A stretch of DNA of 64,000 bases from Arthrobacter sp. ISL-30. GTDB lineage: Bacteria > Actinomycetota > Actinomycetes > Actinomycetales > Micrococcaceae. The notes below the pieces were generated by a model. That model worked only from the letters and a program-made list of their open reading frames with translations, searched no databases and was not told the origin of the DNA. The position numbers and the translations under genes were made by a program. Position 1 is the first letter of the stretch, and each line of letters starts with the position of its first letter. The stretch spans positions 1 through 64,000 of the forward strand of contig NZ_JAGGPK010000016.1 in NCBI RefSeq assembly GCF_018613855.1. The letters run 5' to 3'. Below are positions 1-8,360 of the stretch, one piece after another.

Positions 1-149
1 CCACGGATCGGTGGATCAAGGTTTAGTGCTCAGCCAGTCAACGATGCCGGTCCAGAGTTCCTGTGTCTCCATGGGGCGAATCTACGCCCCTTTGTCATCA
101 ATGGACACGACTCCGGGTGGGCTGCGGGAAAGGTCCTTTAGGGGGCGTT

Positions 150-395
150 CGCCGGAAGAACCCTAAACGACCGTTCAGGTGCCCGAAACGGCTAACTAGG
201 TCCGGCAGGACGGGGATCGGCATCGGCATACCCTCTCCGGACGGAGTAGTGAGGACAGACATCATCATCGATCCCACCTCAGGACTGGTGATCGGGGAAC
301 AGGACGTACTGCTGAAGGACTATCCGGGCTCTCCCGCCGGAACCGTCTCGACCTGGACATCCGTGAAGACATCTATAGTGAACTCCGCCCCCTAA
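150..395 (+). pseudogene. Remnant of a CU044_5270-type hypothetical protein (C-terminal part)
   Basis: From about 213 to the TAA at 393-395 the frame reads like the end of CU044_5270-family proteins: a GRTGIGI stretch, then DIIIDPTSGLVIGEQ, then a PAGTV..W motif and a short tail. Immediately upstream the matching text (VQVPETAN, about 173-196) lies in a different frame, with in-frame stops at 164 and 197, so the gene has at least one frameshift and lost its 5' part. No start or ribosome site serves the conserved part. The family resemblance is from memory; the frame break is seen directly. Confidence 0.5.
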
Positions 396-717
396 GAAAC
401 TCCAAGAAACAAGAGCGGCCGCGTGGAAAGCTAACTTCCAAGCGGCCGCTACGCTCCTACGATTCACAGCTAGCCCCCGAAAACTATCCCGGTAGGGTTC
501 CCCCATGGACCACCGCGGAGCTGTTCGCCACGACTGACCACATGACCAACGGGCGCATGGCAGGGCCCCAAATCTCACATGCCTCGAGCTCTAGTTCCGT
601 CAGGCTGGACGACGACCCTGGGCGGACTGCCCTAGGCAGCAGACTCGACCTTGAAGGTCCTGCGCCAAGGACACAGTGACCGTCCTGCTGCGCAGGAGGC
701 CGGCGGCGCCTGCGGAG
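396..717. other. Gene-free stretch with a hairpin
   Basis: No coding region with a plausible start and recognisable product was found. A strong inverted repeat lies at about 413-452 (GCGGCCGC arms extended by TGGAA/TTCCA, loop near AGCTAAC). It has no T-run on either side, so it is not a standard terminator. The stretch may be decayed sequence continuing from the remnant to its left. Confidence 0.4.
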
Positions 718-1323
718 TTAGCTGACGCGGCGATAGCGGATGTGGGTGGCCAGCGGTGCGTGAAGCACCTCGGCGGGTTCAAAGCCGAAGGATTCAACCC
801 CGTCGAAGATGCGCTCGCCCGACCCAAGCAGGACCGGTGCGAAGTCGAGGGTGAGCTCGTCGATCACGCCGGCGATCAGTGCCTGTCGGACGGTTGAGGC
901 CCCTCCGGCGATGTCCACGCCGTTGTCCCCGGCAGCCTGGCGTGCTGCGGAGTAGGCCGCGTCGAAGCCCTCGGTGACGAAGTGGAAGGTCGTCCCGCCA
1001 TCCATCTGGATCGGGTCACGTCCGTGATGGGTCAGCACGAACACCGGCGCGTGGTACGGCGGTTCGGGGCCCCACCACCCGGTCCATTCCTCATTCCAGT
1101 CCCCGCGGATCGGGCCGAACATGTTCCGACCCATCACATACGCGCCCCGCGGGCGCATGAGCCACTCATTCGCGACCTTGTCGGCATCGTTGGCTCGCGG
1201 GTCGCCGATGTGCCAACGGTGCAGCTCCAGCCCCCGCTTGCCCAAGGGGTCCTCGCGGCTCTGGTCCGGACCGGCGACGAAGCCGTCCAGCGAGATCGAC
1301 ATGTGGCAGGTGGTGTCCGGCAC
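718..1323 (-). CDS. RibD C-terminal / dihydrofolate-reductase-like family protein
   Basis: A 201-residue protein of the RibD_C/DHFR-like reductase fold. It opens with the family signature SISLDGFVAGP, has the mid-protein WGPEPPYHAPVFVLTHH segment, the GGASTVRQAL nucleotide-binding loop and the late APVLLGSGERIFDG motif. The GTG at 1323 is preferred because AGGAGG stands six bases before it; longer open frames upstream lack one. Members are NADPH-dependent reductases of uncertain substrate. It is transcribed away from the tRNA and the pterin-type operon on the other strand. RibD-like and PTPS-like proteins sit together in some actinobacterial clusters, so a shared role is possible but not shown. 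Confidence 0.85.
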   Translation of the reverse strand: MPDTTCHMSISLDGFVAGPDQSREDPLGKRGLELHRWHIGDPRANDADKVANEWLMRPRGAYVMGRNMFGPIRGDWNEEWTGWWGPEPPYHAPVFVLTHHGRDPIQMDGGTTFHFVTEGFDAAYSAARQAAGDNGVDIAGGASTVRQALIAGVIDELTLDFAPVLLGSGERIFDGVESFGFEPAEVLHAPLATHIRYRRVS

Positions 1324-1497
1324 CGCGAACCTCCTGAGTGATTGCGGCTTGCATGAGGTCGTATGGGTATTCTGGGGGCAGCGACAGGCCGCTGTCCAAC
1401 AATGGGCCAGAAGCGGCCAGAGACTGGCCATAATCTGAGCCCATGCCTGGCCCAACAACCGCCCACACTGCGGAGCAAATTTCTGGGTAAAACAAAA

Positions 1498-1532
1498 CCC
1501 CCGCTTCCCTTTGTTTGTAAGGGAAGCAGGGG
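1498..1532 (-). terminator. Rho-independent terminator after tRNA-Ser(CGA)
   Basis: On the minus strand a 14-bp stem (CCCCTGCTTCCCTT with its near-complement) closes a short A-rich loop and is followed by TTTTGTTTT. It lies just downstream of the tRNA. Confidence 0.85.
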
Positions 1533-1545
1533 CCTCGCTACGTGG

Positions 1546-1632
1546 CGGTGACGGTGGGATTTGAACCCACGTTGGCTTTTACACCAAACAACATTTCGAG
1601 TGTTGCACCTTCGGCCGCTCGGACACGTCACC
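1546..1632 (-). tRNA. tRNA-Ser(CGA)
   Basis: An 87-nt class II tRNA on the minus strand. Acceptor arms GGTGACG/CGTCACC pair fully, the anticodon loop is CTCGAAA (CGA), a long variable arm is present, and the T loop reads GGTTCAAATCC. No CCA is encoded. Confidence 0.95.
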
Positions 1633-1725
1633 AACCTCACTAGGGTACCGGAGCAAGGCCGACTTCCCCAAAACGAGACTGTGTGCTTCCCTCCCACAGT
1701 GCGCCCGGCTAGATTCATAAGCAGG

Positions 1726-2745
1726 ATGATGAACTCAGGCAAAGACCACCCGCAGCAGACAGCGACCGCCTACTGGACCATTGGCCCGTGCAAGGGCGAA
1801 CTGCGCCAAGAGGAGATCCGCCAGCCCGCCGAGGGGCAGGCCTTGGTGCGCGCACTCTATTCGGGGATCAGCAAGGGCACCGAGCTCGTAGTTCATGGGG
1901 CACACGTACCTGCGAGGGTGGCCGAGCAAATGCGTGCCCCCAACCAGGAGGGCAACTTCCCCGGACCCGTGAAGTTCGGCTATTTGTCCGTCGGCGTCGT
2001 CGAGGCCGGGCCCAGGGAGTGGTTCGGAAAGACCGTCTTCTGCCTGCACCCACACCAGGACCGCTACGTCGTCTCCGTTGAGTGCCTCACGCTCATTCCG
2101 GAGGGAGTGCCGGCACGCCGTGCCATCCTGACCGGCACCGTGGAGACAGCCATCAACGCCCTATGGGAGGGCGGGCCCCGCATTGGTGACCGCGTCGCCG
2201 TCGTCGGTTCCGGACTGGTGGGCGGCACAGTGGCGGCCCTCCTGCGGTCGTTTCCGCTGTCCCGCCTGCAGATCGTCGACGCCGACCCGGGCCGCTGGGA
2301 ACTTGCGAACGCCTTGGGGGTGGACTTCGCGCTGCCCGACGACGCCGAAGCAGACTGCGATATTGTCTTCCACTGCTCGGCGTCGGAGGCTGGACTGTCC
2401 CGCAGCCTGCAGCTAGCAGGGGACGACGGTGAGATCATCGAGATGTCCTGGTACGCGGACAGGGCCGTGACGATCCCCCTCGGGGAGGATTTCCATGCCC
2501 GCCGGCTCTCCCTTCGGGCCAGCCAGGTAGGCTCCGTCGCGCTCTCCCGCCGGCACCGCCGCACCACCCGTCAACGCCTGGATCTTGCGGTCTCAGTGCT
2601 GCGCGATCCGGTGTTTGACCATTTCCTCACGGCTGAGTCGCCCTTCACAGACCTTCCCGATGTAGTGCAGGCCCTGTCCGACGGACAGATCGAGGATCTA
2701 TGCCATGTCATCACCTATCCGCAAACCGACCACGAACAGGGGTAA
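1726..2745 (+). CDS. Zinc-binding-alcohol-dehydrogenase-like protein (MDR fold)
   Basis: About 339 residues of the medium-chain dehydrogenase/reductase fold, first gene of a three-gene operon. The N-terminal half has the SGISKGTEL motif of the threonine-dehydrogenase-like branch, and a Rossmann turn (VVGSGLVGG) follows near residue 160, so NAD(P)(H) binding is likely. No GHE..G zinc signature or cysteine cluster is visible, so catalytic zinc is doubtful despite the family name. Two ATGs (1726, 1729) are possible; a longer frame starting at 1561 overlaps the tRNA and is rejected. TAGATT ten bases upstream could be a -10 box for a leaderless message. The PTPS-like gene begins three bases after the stop. 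Substrate unknown. Confidence 0.8.
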   Translation: MMNSGKDHPQQTATAYWTIGPCKGELRQEEIRQPAEGQALVRALYSGISKGTELVVHGAHVPARVAEQMRAPNQEGNFPGPVKFGYLSVGVVEAGPREWFGKTVFCLHPHQDRYVVSVECLTLIPEGVPARRAILTGTVETAINALWEGGPRIGDRVAVVGSGLVGGTVAALLRSFPLSRLQIVDADPGRWELANALGVDFALPDDAEADCDIVFHCSASEAGLSRSLQLAGDDGEIIEMSWYADRAVTIPLGEDFHARRLSLRASQVGSVALSRRHRRTTRQRLDLAVSVLRDPVFDHFLTAESPFTDLPDVVQALSDGQIEDLCHVITYPQTDHEQG

Positions 2746-2748
2746 TAC

Positions 2749-3147
2749 GTGTTCAGCCTTACTGTGCGCCGCCATTTCATGATCGCCCACAGCCTTCCCC
2801 GCGAAGCCTTTGGCCCTGCCCAGGGATTGCATGGCGCCACCTTCGTGGCCGAAGTGACTTTCCGACGTGCACGACTGAATGATGACGCAATCGTCCTGGA
2901 CATCGGGGTGGCGGGGAAGGCCCTGGACGCCGTACTGGAGCGGTTGGACTACAGCAACCTGGACGAGCACCCCGACTTCGAAGGCAAGCTCACCACCACG
3001 GAGGCACTCGCACAGTACATCGCCGAGGCCGTCGCGGGCACTATCGGGGGGAGCGACGACGGGAGCGCGCTTGAGGGCATCGACGTCGTCCTCCGCGAGA
3101 ATCCCGACGCCTGGGCAGGCTACTCCCTGCAGTTGCGAGCCGAGTAG
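2749..3147 (+). CDS. 6-pyruvoyltetrahydropterin / 6-carboxytetrahydropterin synthase-like protein
   Basis: A 132-residue T-fold protein starting at GTG 2749. The family frame is clear: an N-terminal strand leading to AHSL (His14), a GLHGATF block (His28), an LDYSNLDE block and a C-terminal VLREN block. Active QueD/PTPS enzymes bind zinc with three histidines, the last two as HGH, and use a cysteine three or four residues before them. Here position 30 is Ala instead of His, no cysteine precedes, and the usual LDH is LDY (Tyr68). The protein may therefore do a different reaction or only bind a pterin-like ligand. It is packed between the dehydrogenase and the glycosyltransferase. Confidence 0.8.
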   Translation: MFSLTVRRHFMIAHSLPREAFGPAQGLHGATFVAEVTFRRARLNDDAIVLDIGVAGKALDAVLERLDYSNLDEHPDFEGKLTTTEALAQYIAEAVAGTIGGSDDGSALEGIDVVLRENPDAWAGYSLQLRAE

Positions 3148-3162
3148 CGGAACGGGGGAGTC

Positions 3163-4218
3163 ATGACGGTCCTTCGCCTGATAGTTCCCGGGAACGTCCA
3201 GCACCGTTCCGGCGGCAACATCTACAACGCCAGGCTCGCCGAGCACGTGGCCGCCGCCGGGATCACCGTCAGGATTCAAGAGGTCGACGGCGATTGGCCG
3301 GTCGGCAGCGAGGAGGACCGACGGCGGCTGGGCGCCGTACTCAGCGACGCCGGGAACGACGTCGTCCTGGTGGACGGCCTCATCGGCAGTGGCGCGCCGA
3401 AGGAAATCGAGCAGGCGGCGGCACGCGGGAACCCGCCATGGATCCTGGTGCACATGGCCCTGGCCGACCACCCTGAACTGGAAAAGCGGGCACTAACGGC
3501 GGCAGCCGGCGTCATCTGCACCAGCTCCTCGGCGTGCCGGAACCTTCAGGAGCTGCATGGGCTCGACAACGCCCATGTTGTTGTTCCGGGTGTGGACCTT
3601 CTGGACATATCCAGCACAGGCGAGCCCTTGGACAAGCCGTCAGGCGCGCCCCCGCACCTGGTCGTCGTCGCGGCGCTTCTCCCGCACAAGGCCCAGCTGC
3701 TCGTGGTCGAGGCGTTCGCCAGGCTGCGTGACTTGCCGTGGACGGCGGCCCTCGTCGGGTCAACCACGGCAGATCCGGACTACGCGTTGGCGGTGATCGA
3801 TGCCATCTCCCGGCACGGACTCCAGCATAGGATAGAAGTGACGGGCGAACGGTCCGGCGAAGGGCTGGAGCAGGAGTGGCGTAGGTCCGACCTCAGCCTG
3901 CTGGTGTCCACGGTCGAGTCATTCGGAATGGTCGTCACCGAATCGATTGCGCACGGCGTCCCCGTATTGGTCCGTGCGGGCATCGGAGCGGTCGAGGCCC
4001 TCGGGCCAACAGGTGCGGGAACCGCCGTCGAGCTTGACGATGATGGCCAAGGAACCGGAGCCGGCCCCGAACAGCTTGAAGCCGTGCTCCGCACCTGGCT
4101 CACTGATCCGAAGATGCGGCATTCCTGGCGGGCCGCCGCGCTCCAGTCCCGGGACTCCCTGCCGAGCTGGGAGGACGCAGCAGCGAAAGTCCTTTCGATT
4201 CTGGACTGCGGGGCCTGA
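3163..4218 (+). CDS. Family 4-type glycosyltransferase
   Basis: A 351-residue GT-B enzyme, third gene of the operon, 15 bases after the PTPS-like gene, with GGGGG before its ATG. The N-terminal domain starts with a nucleotide-fold strand and a GGNIYN loop; the C-terminal domain has VALLPHK and the GT4 signature E-x7-E (Glu252 and Glu260, in VESFGMVVTE), which holds the nucleotide-sugar ribose and phosphates. It has no signal or membrane segment, so it should act in the cytoplasm. Together with the dehydrogenase-like and PTPS-like neighbours it suggests glycosylation of a small, possibly pterin-like, molecule; that substrate is inference. Confidence 0.85.
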   Translation: MTVLRLIVPGNVQHRSGGNIYNARLAEHVAAAGITVRIQEVDGDWPVGSEEDRRRLGAVLSDAGNDVVLVDGLIGSGAPKEIEQAAARGNPPWILVHMALADHPELEKRALTAAAGVICTSSSACRNLQELHGLDNAHVVVPGVDLLDISSTGEPLDKPSGAPPHLVVVAALLPHKAQLLVVEAFARLRDLPWTAALVGSTTADPDYALAVIDAISRHGLQHRIEVTGERSGEGLEQEWRRSDLSLLVSTVESFGMVVTESIAHGVPVLVRAGIGAVEALGPTGAGTAVELDDDGQGTGAGPEQLEAVLRTWLTDPKMRHSWRAAALQSRDSLPSWEDAAAKVLSILDCGA

Positions 4219-4237
4219 CGGAAGCCGGCTTGAGCGC

Positions 4238-5275
4238 CTAGCGCTCCCTGAGGGGCGGCGAACCCTCCACGCCCGCGCCGGAGCCGAGGCCGTAAATCAC
4301 TTCCTTGATGGCCTGCAATGAGGAGCGGCTGGGGCTCCAGCCCAGTTCCTTGCGTGCCCTTGAGGTATCCATAAGAGGTGCGCCCGCCGCCATATCCACC
4401 CATCCCGGGTCTGTGGGCTGCAGCCGTAGACGCCAGCTGAGGTCGACGACGGCGCGCAGCAGGGCGACCGGTATGCGCAGTACCCGCCTGGCACCGAAGA
4501 GCCAGCCGAGGGCGTTCGGGTCCAGGACAGGTTCACCCGCAACATTGAACGGTCCCGACGCGCGCTGTTTCAGGACGCGCCAATAGGCGTCCGCGATATC
4601 GTCGGCGTGCGCGGCCTGGAAGACAAACTCGTTCGGAACGGGAAGCAGCGGCAGCCGCGGCCGTGACGGAATGAACCGTGGAATGATGCGGCCAAGGAAG
4701 AACTTGCCCACTTCGCTGCCGGCGTCACGCTGGAAGATCAGGCTGGGGCGAAGCCGGGCAACGGCAACATCCGGATGCTCGGCCGCGAACTGGTTCAGCA
4801 GCGCTTCCTGCCGTGCCTTGTGTTCGCTGTAGTGGGATCCAGGAATACCGTCTACCGGCCAGTCCTCGCCGACCCTTTCGTTCTTGTCAGCGGCCCTGGA
4901 GTAAGCGCCCACCGAGGAAGCGCAGACGAAATGGGGAACCCCCGCCCGCCCGGCTGCCTCCAAGGCATTTGCCGTGCCAGTGACGTTGGTCCGGAACAGC
5001 ACGTCCGGCTTGCGGTTGGGTTGCACCACCCAGGCCAGGTGCACCACGGCGTCGGCGCCGGCGAAGGCGCTTTCAAGGCGCGGCAGCTCCTCAACGTCTC
5101 CCACATCGATGTCGTGCCACTCCACATTCAGGTAGGGCGGCACGAGCGATTCCGGGTGGCGCCGTGATATCCCCACGATCTGCAGGTCTTCGCCTTCCTC
5201 GGACTTGGCCGCTGCCAGCCGCCTCAGCAGGGCGGTCCCGGCGTTGCCCGTTGCCCCCGTAATTGCGATGCGCAT
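4238..5275 (-). CDS. NAD-dependent epimerase/dehydratase-type SDR protein
   Basis: A 345-residue extended short-chain dehydrogenase. The cofactor motif GATGNAG is at residues 7-13, a serine pair (120-121) precedes the catalytic Tyr149 and Lys153 (YSEHK), and the C-terminal half is the substrate-binding part. It ends convergently 20 bases from the glycosyltransferase, so it is a separate unit. Proteins of this type epimerise or reduce nucleotide sugars and related compounds; the substrate cannot be read from the sequence. Confidence 0.85.
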   Translation of the reverse strand: MRIAITGATGNAGTALLRRLAAAKSEEGEDLQIVGISRRHPESLVPPYLNVEWHDIDVGDVEELPRLESAFAGADAVVHLAWVVQPNRKPDVLFRTNVTGTANALEAAGRAGVPHFVCASSVGAYSRAADKNERVGEDWPVDGIPGSHYSEHKARQEALLNQFAAEHPDVAVARLRPSLIFQRDAGSEVGKFFLGRIIPRFIPSRPRLPLLPVPNEFVFQAAHADDIADAYWRVLKQRASGPFNVAGEPVLDPNALGWLFGARRVLRIPVALLRAVVDLSWRLRLQPTDPGWVDMAAGAPLMDTSRARKELGWSPSRSSLQAIKEVIYGLGSGAGVEGSPPLRER

Positions 5276-5350
5276 ACAAATTCCCCCGTGTCGGACGGAT
5301 CCCTGTCACCTGACCGTAGCGTGGGCACCTCCCACTGTCACGGAACCCCG

Positions 5351-6508
5351 TCAGTCCGGGTCGCCGTCGTCCGCCCGATTGGACACCACACTGATGATCC
5401 GCCGCAGGCTCATGGCCACAGATGCCGCCGCATTGACCGGCGCCTGCCGGCTGGCGACATCGGCGACACTCTCGCTGAGTTTTTCGACGGCGTCCCTGGT
5501 CTGCTCGAGGAGCTCAGGAATTTGGTCCGGCTCATTCCATTGCCCGATGAGTCCAGCGGTACTGTCCAGAGCATCGGAGAGGTCATTGATCACGTCAGGT
5601 GGAATGAAGGTACCCGCATTTTTCTCCCAAATCACGCTGGCCAGGACATCGGTGATGTCTTGCACATGGAACGTAGCCCGTTCCACGTAGCGGAGATCGC
5701 GGAGGTCCCGCTGCAGGTCGATCCGGTGCCGCCTGCTCCTCGGATTGGCCTTGGCGCTGAGCTCGGCGTCATGGACGGCCTTCCGCACTTCGGAGGCCGT
5801 AGCTGCCAGGTCCTGGCTTCGGCCGGCCCAGTCTTCATGGTTTGGAGGCCAGGACTCGCGCATGGCGGCTGCCATGTCCGCGAGCTGGCGGGAGAGCGCC
5901 TGCCGATGCGCGGCTACGGAGCGTCCCACCCCGGCAAGATGAAGCGGAGGAAAGATCAGCCAGTTCACGGCAAAACCGATCGCTACGCCGGCAGCCATCT
6001 GGAGGATGTAGGCAAAGGAGAAGCTCTCGGCGTTGGCCCCGCCGATCACCAGGACGAAGAGTGCGGCCATGGGCACCCAGTCCGAGGCCGCACCCATCCG
6101 TGGGATGCCCCCGATCAGCACGCCAATTCCGACGACGGCGGCGACCGCCAGGGCGGTGGGAGGGGTGAAGCTGGTGAAGACAAAGGCCACACCGATGCCC
6201 AACCCCAGCCCGAGCAGGCTCTGCAGCCCGTGCCTGGCCGTGTCTGCCACCGTAGGATACATGCTGACCAGGGCCCCGAGCGGCGCATAGTAGGGATAGG
6301 ATGCAGCAGGGCCAGGCATCAGGGGCGCGACGTACCACGCCAGGCCGGCGGCCAGCGCGGTCTTCGCGGCAAACATCAGCCGGTTGAGCGTGACCGCGTG
6401 GCGAACCGCACCGGCGCTCGCACGCACGGCCGTCCTGCTCGCGCGTGCTGCCGTCCTGGGCGAGCTCAGGTAGGCAAACTTCGGATCAGTTTCTTTCCCG
6501 GAACGCAT
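5351..6508 (-). CDS. FUSC / aromatic-acid-exporter-like membrane protein
   Basis: A 385-residue protein with five or six hydrophobic helices in residues 40-175 (including AAGLAWYVAPL and GVLIGGIPRMG), then a long soluble helical half to the C terminus. This matches the FUSC/ArAE family, whose membrane part is thought to export aromatic acids or similar compounds. It begins 15 bases after the tadA stop and is probably cotranscribed with it. Transport activity is inferred from family only. Confidence 0.8.
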   Translation of the reverse strand: MRSGKETDPKFAYLSSPRTAARASRTAVRASAGAVRHAVTLNRLMFAAKTALAAGLAWYVAPLMPGPAASYPYYAPLGALVSMYPTVADTARHGLQSLLGLGLGIGVAFVFTSFTPPTALAVAAVVGIGVLIGGIPRMGAASDWVPMAALFVLVIGGANAESFSFAYILQMAAGVAIGFAVNWLIFPPLHLAGVGRSVAAHRQALSRQLADMAAAMRESWPPNHEDWAGRSQDLAATASEVRKAVHDAELSAKANPRSRRHRIDLQRDLRDLRYVERATFHVQDITDVLASVIWEKNAGTFIPPDVINDLSDALDSTAGLIGQWNEPDQIPELLEQTRDAVEKLSESVADVASRQAPVNAAASVAMSLRRIISVVSNRADDGDPD

Positions 6509-6523
6509 ATCCCCAGTGTTGCA

Positions 6524-7036
6524 TCATGCGATGGTCGGCTGGCTGGTTCCTGGTCGGTGGGCGGCGAAGAAGTCCCTTAGTAAGGCGGCACACTCGGCTT
6601 CCCGGACCCCACCGTAAACCTCTACCCAGTGGTTGAGGCGGCGTTCCCTGAGGATGTCGAATACCGAGCCAGCCGCGCCGGCCTTCTCATCCCAAGCGCC
6701 GAACACCACGCGGGGGATCCGCGCCAGCACTGTCGCTCCGGCGCACATGGCGCAGGGTTCAAGCGTGACCACCAGTGTGCAGTCCGAGAGCCTCCAGCCG
6801 TCGCCGCCGGCCTCGCTCTGCTTCAGGAGGGCTGCGGCTTCCCGGATCGCGACCATCTCGGCGTGCGCCGTAGGGTCTCCCAAAGCCTCACGTTCGTTAC
6901 GCCCGGAACCCAGGAGTTCGCCGTCGGGACCTATGACGACGGCGCCGATCGGCACGTCAGCTGTTTCCAGGGCCCGTCGGGCTTCAGCCAGGGCAAGGCC
7001 CATCCATTCGAGATGGCGGGGGTCGGCGGGTGTCAT
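6524..7036 (-). CDS. tadA: tRNA-specific adenosine deaminase TadA (nucleoside deaminase)
   Basis: A 170-residue cytidine-deaminase-fold enzyme that turns A34 of tRNA-Arg(ACG) into inosine. The zinc site is plain: HAE at 58-60 (His ligand, Glu proton shuttle) and PCAMC at 94-98 (two Cys ligands). The length suits TadA. The likely target tRNA-Arg(ACG) is encoded in this window at 22185-22258. It is divergent from upp, an arrangement common in this group, and leads the membrane-protein gene downstream. A guanine or cytosine deaminase is a less likely alternative. Confidence 0.88.
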   Translation of the reverse strand: MTPADPRHLEWMGLALAEARRALETADVPIGAVVIGPDGELLGSGRNEREALGDPTAHAEMVAIREAAALLKQSEAGGDGWRLSDCTLVVTLEPCAMCAGATVLARIPRVVFGAWDEKAGAAGSVFDILRERRLNHWVEVYGGVREAECAALLRDFFAAHRPGTSQPTIA

Positions 7037-7150
7037 GCCTCAATGATAGTTTCGAAGAATTCGGCCGCTTCCTGAACCTGCTTCCTCAGGCCACTTCTGG
7101 ACCGATTCCCCGACGGCGGGGCGCCACCTTGCGGGTGATAGTTTTGACAA

Positions 7151-7786
7151 ATGCGCACATTCGTCGTGGACCACCCCCTGGTCGCCCACAAGCTCACTGT
7201 CCTGCGGGACAAGAAAACCTCCTCGCCGGTCTTCCGCCAACTGACCGAGGAGCTTGTGACCCTGCTGGCCTACGAGGCCACGCGGGACGTCCGCACCCAG
7301 CCTGTGGAAATCGAAACCCCGATCACGCGCGCTATCGGAACGGCCTTCACCAAACCCACCCCACTGGTGGTGCCCATCCTGCGCGCCGGGCTGGGCATGC
7401 TCGAGGGCATGACGAAGCTGGTTCCAACCGCTGAAGTGGGTTTTCTGGGAATGGCCCGGGACGAGGAAACCCTGGACATCATCACCTACGCCGAGCGCCT
7501 GCCCGAGAACCTGACGGGGCGGCAGATCTTCGTGCTTGACCCGATGCTCGCCACTGGCGGAACCCTGAGCGAAGCCATTAAGTTCCTGTTCCGGCGCGGC
7601 GCCTCGGACGTCACCTGCATCTGCCTGCTGGCGGCCCCGGAGGGCCTGGCCAAGCTGGAGGAGGAGCTCGCCGACGCCAACGTGAAAATCGTGCTGGCTT
7701 CCATTGATGAGAAACTCAACGACAAGGCCTACATTGTTCCAGGCCTTGGCGATGCGGGGGACAGGCTCTACGGCCTGGCCAAGTAG
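7151..7786 (+). CDS. upp: Uracil phosphoribosyltransferase
   Basis: A 211-residue UPRT, which makes UMP from uracil and PRPP in pyrimidine salvage. The PRPP-binding loop [11 protein letters not shown] is at residues 128-138, the uracil-site end reads [15 protein letters not shown], and the length is exactly that of the family. The ATG at 7151 has no clear ribosome site, so a leaderless transcript is possible. Confidence 0.96.
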   Translation: MRTFVVDHPLVAHKLTVLRDKKTSSPVFRQLTEELVTLLAYEATRDVRTQPVEIETPITRAIGTAFTKPTPLVVPILRAGLGMLEGMTKLVPTAEVGFLGMARDEETLDIITYAERLPENLTGRQIFVLDPMLATGGTLSEAIKFLFRRGASDVTCICLLAAPEGLAKLEEELADANVKIVLASIDEKLNDKAYIVPGLGDAGDRLYGLAK

Positions 7787-7839
7787 TTTTTCCGGCGCCA
7801 TCTATCGCTGTGGCCTGGGCGCAGCTAGCCTGTGGTCCC

Positions 7840-8301
7840 ATGGATTGGAAACTCGAACTTGTCTACGTCCCTGTGTCCGACGTCGACCGTGCCAAGGATT
7901 TCTACGTCAACAAGGTGGGCTTCAACGCAGACCACGACCACAGAGTCAATGACTCCCTGCGCTTCGTCCAACTGACTCCGCCGGGCTCCGGCTGCTCCAT
8001 TGCCATCGGCGAAGGCATGAGTGATGCACCGCCCGGCACAGCGCCAAGCCTCCAGCTGGTGGTGAATGACATCCAGGCAGCCTATGAGCAGCTCAAGGGA
8101 AATGGTGTGGACGTCAGCGATATCGAGGTGCTGGACTGGGGACATTTCGTTTACTTCGCGGATCCGGACGGCAACAAGTGGGCCGTGCAGTACATACCGT
8201 ACCGGGACTCCAAGGCTTCCGGTGACGAGCGCGGTGGCGCGTTCGACGTCGACTCTGCAGACATTCCCGAAGGGCATGGGCGTCCGGAAGATTACATGTA
8301 G
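7840..8301 (+). CDS. VOC (glyoxalase/bleomycin-resistance) family protein
   Basis: A 153-residue single-domain VOC protein beginning LELVYVPVSDVDRAKDFY and closing with WGHFVYFADPDGNKW, the two paired beta-alpha-beta halves of the fold. The ATG at 7840 is chosen because the fold starts at once; the in-frame ATG at 7810 adds ten unrelated residues. Family members include dioxygenases, isomerases and antibiotic-binding proteins; function here is unknown. A hairpin follows the gene. Confidence 0.85.
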   Translation: MDWKLELVYVPVSDVDRAKDFYVNKVGFNADHDHRVNDSLRFVQLTPPGSGCSIAIGEGMSDAPPGTAPSLQLVVNDIQAAYEQLKGNGVDVSDIEVLDWGHFVYFADPDGNKWAVQYIPYRDSKASGDERGGAFDVDSADIPEGHGRPEDYM

Positions 8302-8324
8302 CAGCCCGGCCTGCTTAAGACGCC

Positions 8325-8355
8325 GACTGCCCGTCCCTACAGACTACGGGCAGTC
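8325..8355 (+). terminator. Hairpin after the VOC gene
   Basis: Perfect 10-bp arms GACTGCCCGT and ACGGGCAGTC enclose an 11-nt loop. No T-run follows, so termination would be weak or of another kind. Confidence 0.5.
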
Positions 8356-8360
8356 ACGCT

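Noticed and set aside
63..395. A 110-residue plus-strand frame as an intact gene
   Set aside because: Only its second half looks like protein; the first half has no similarity and the matching upstream text is in another frame, so it is treated as a remnant.
250..680. A stop-free plus-strand frame crossing the 396-717 gap
   Set aside because: No start with a ribosome site, no recognised family, and open frames of this length occur by chance at this GC content.
1561..1725. A 5' extension of the dehydrogenase-like gene
   Set aside because: It overlaps tRNA-Ser(CGA) on the other strand and encodes unrelated sequence; the gene starts at 1726 or 1729.
5288..6580. A 430-residue plus-strand frame
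   Set aside because: It lies opposite the FUSC-like gene and is a shadow of its codon use; rich in His/Arg/Gly with no domain.
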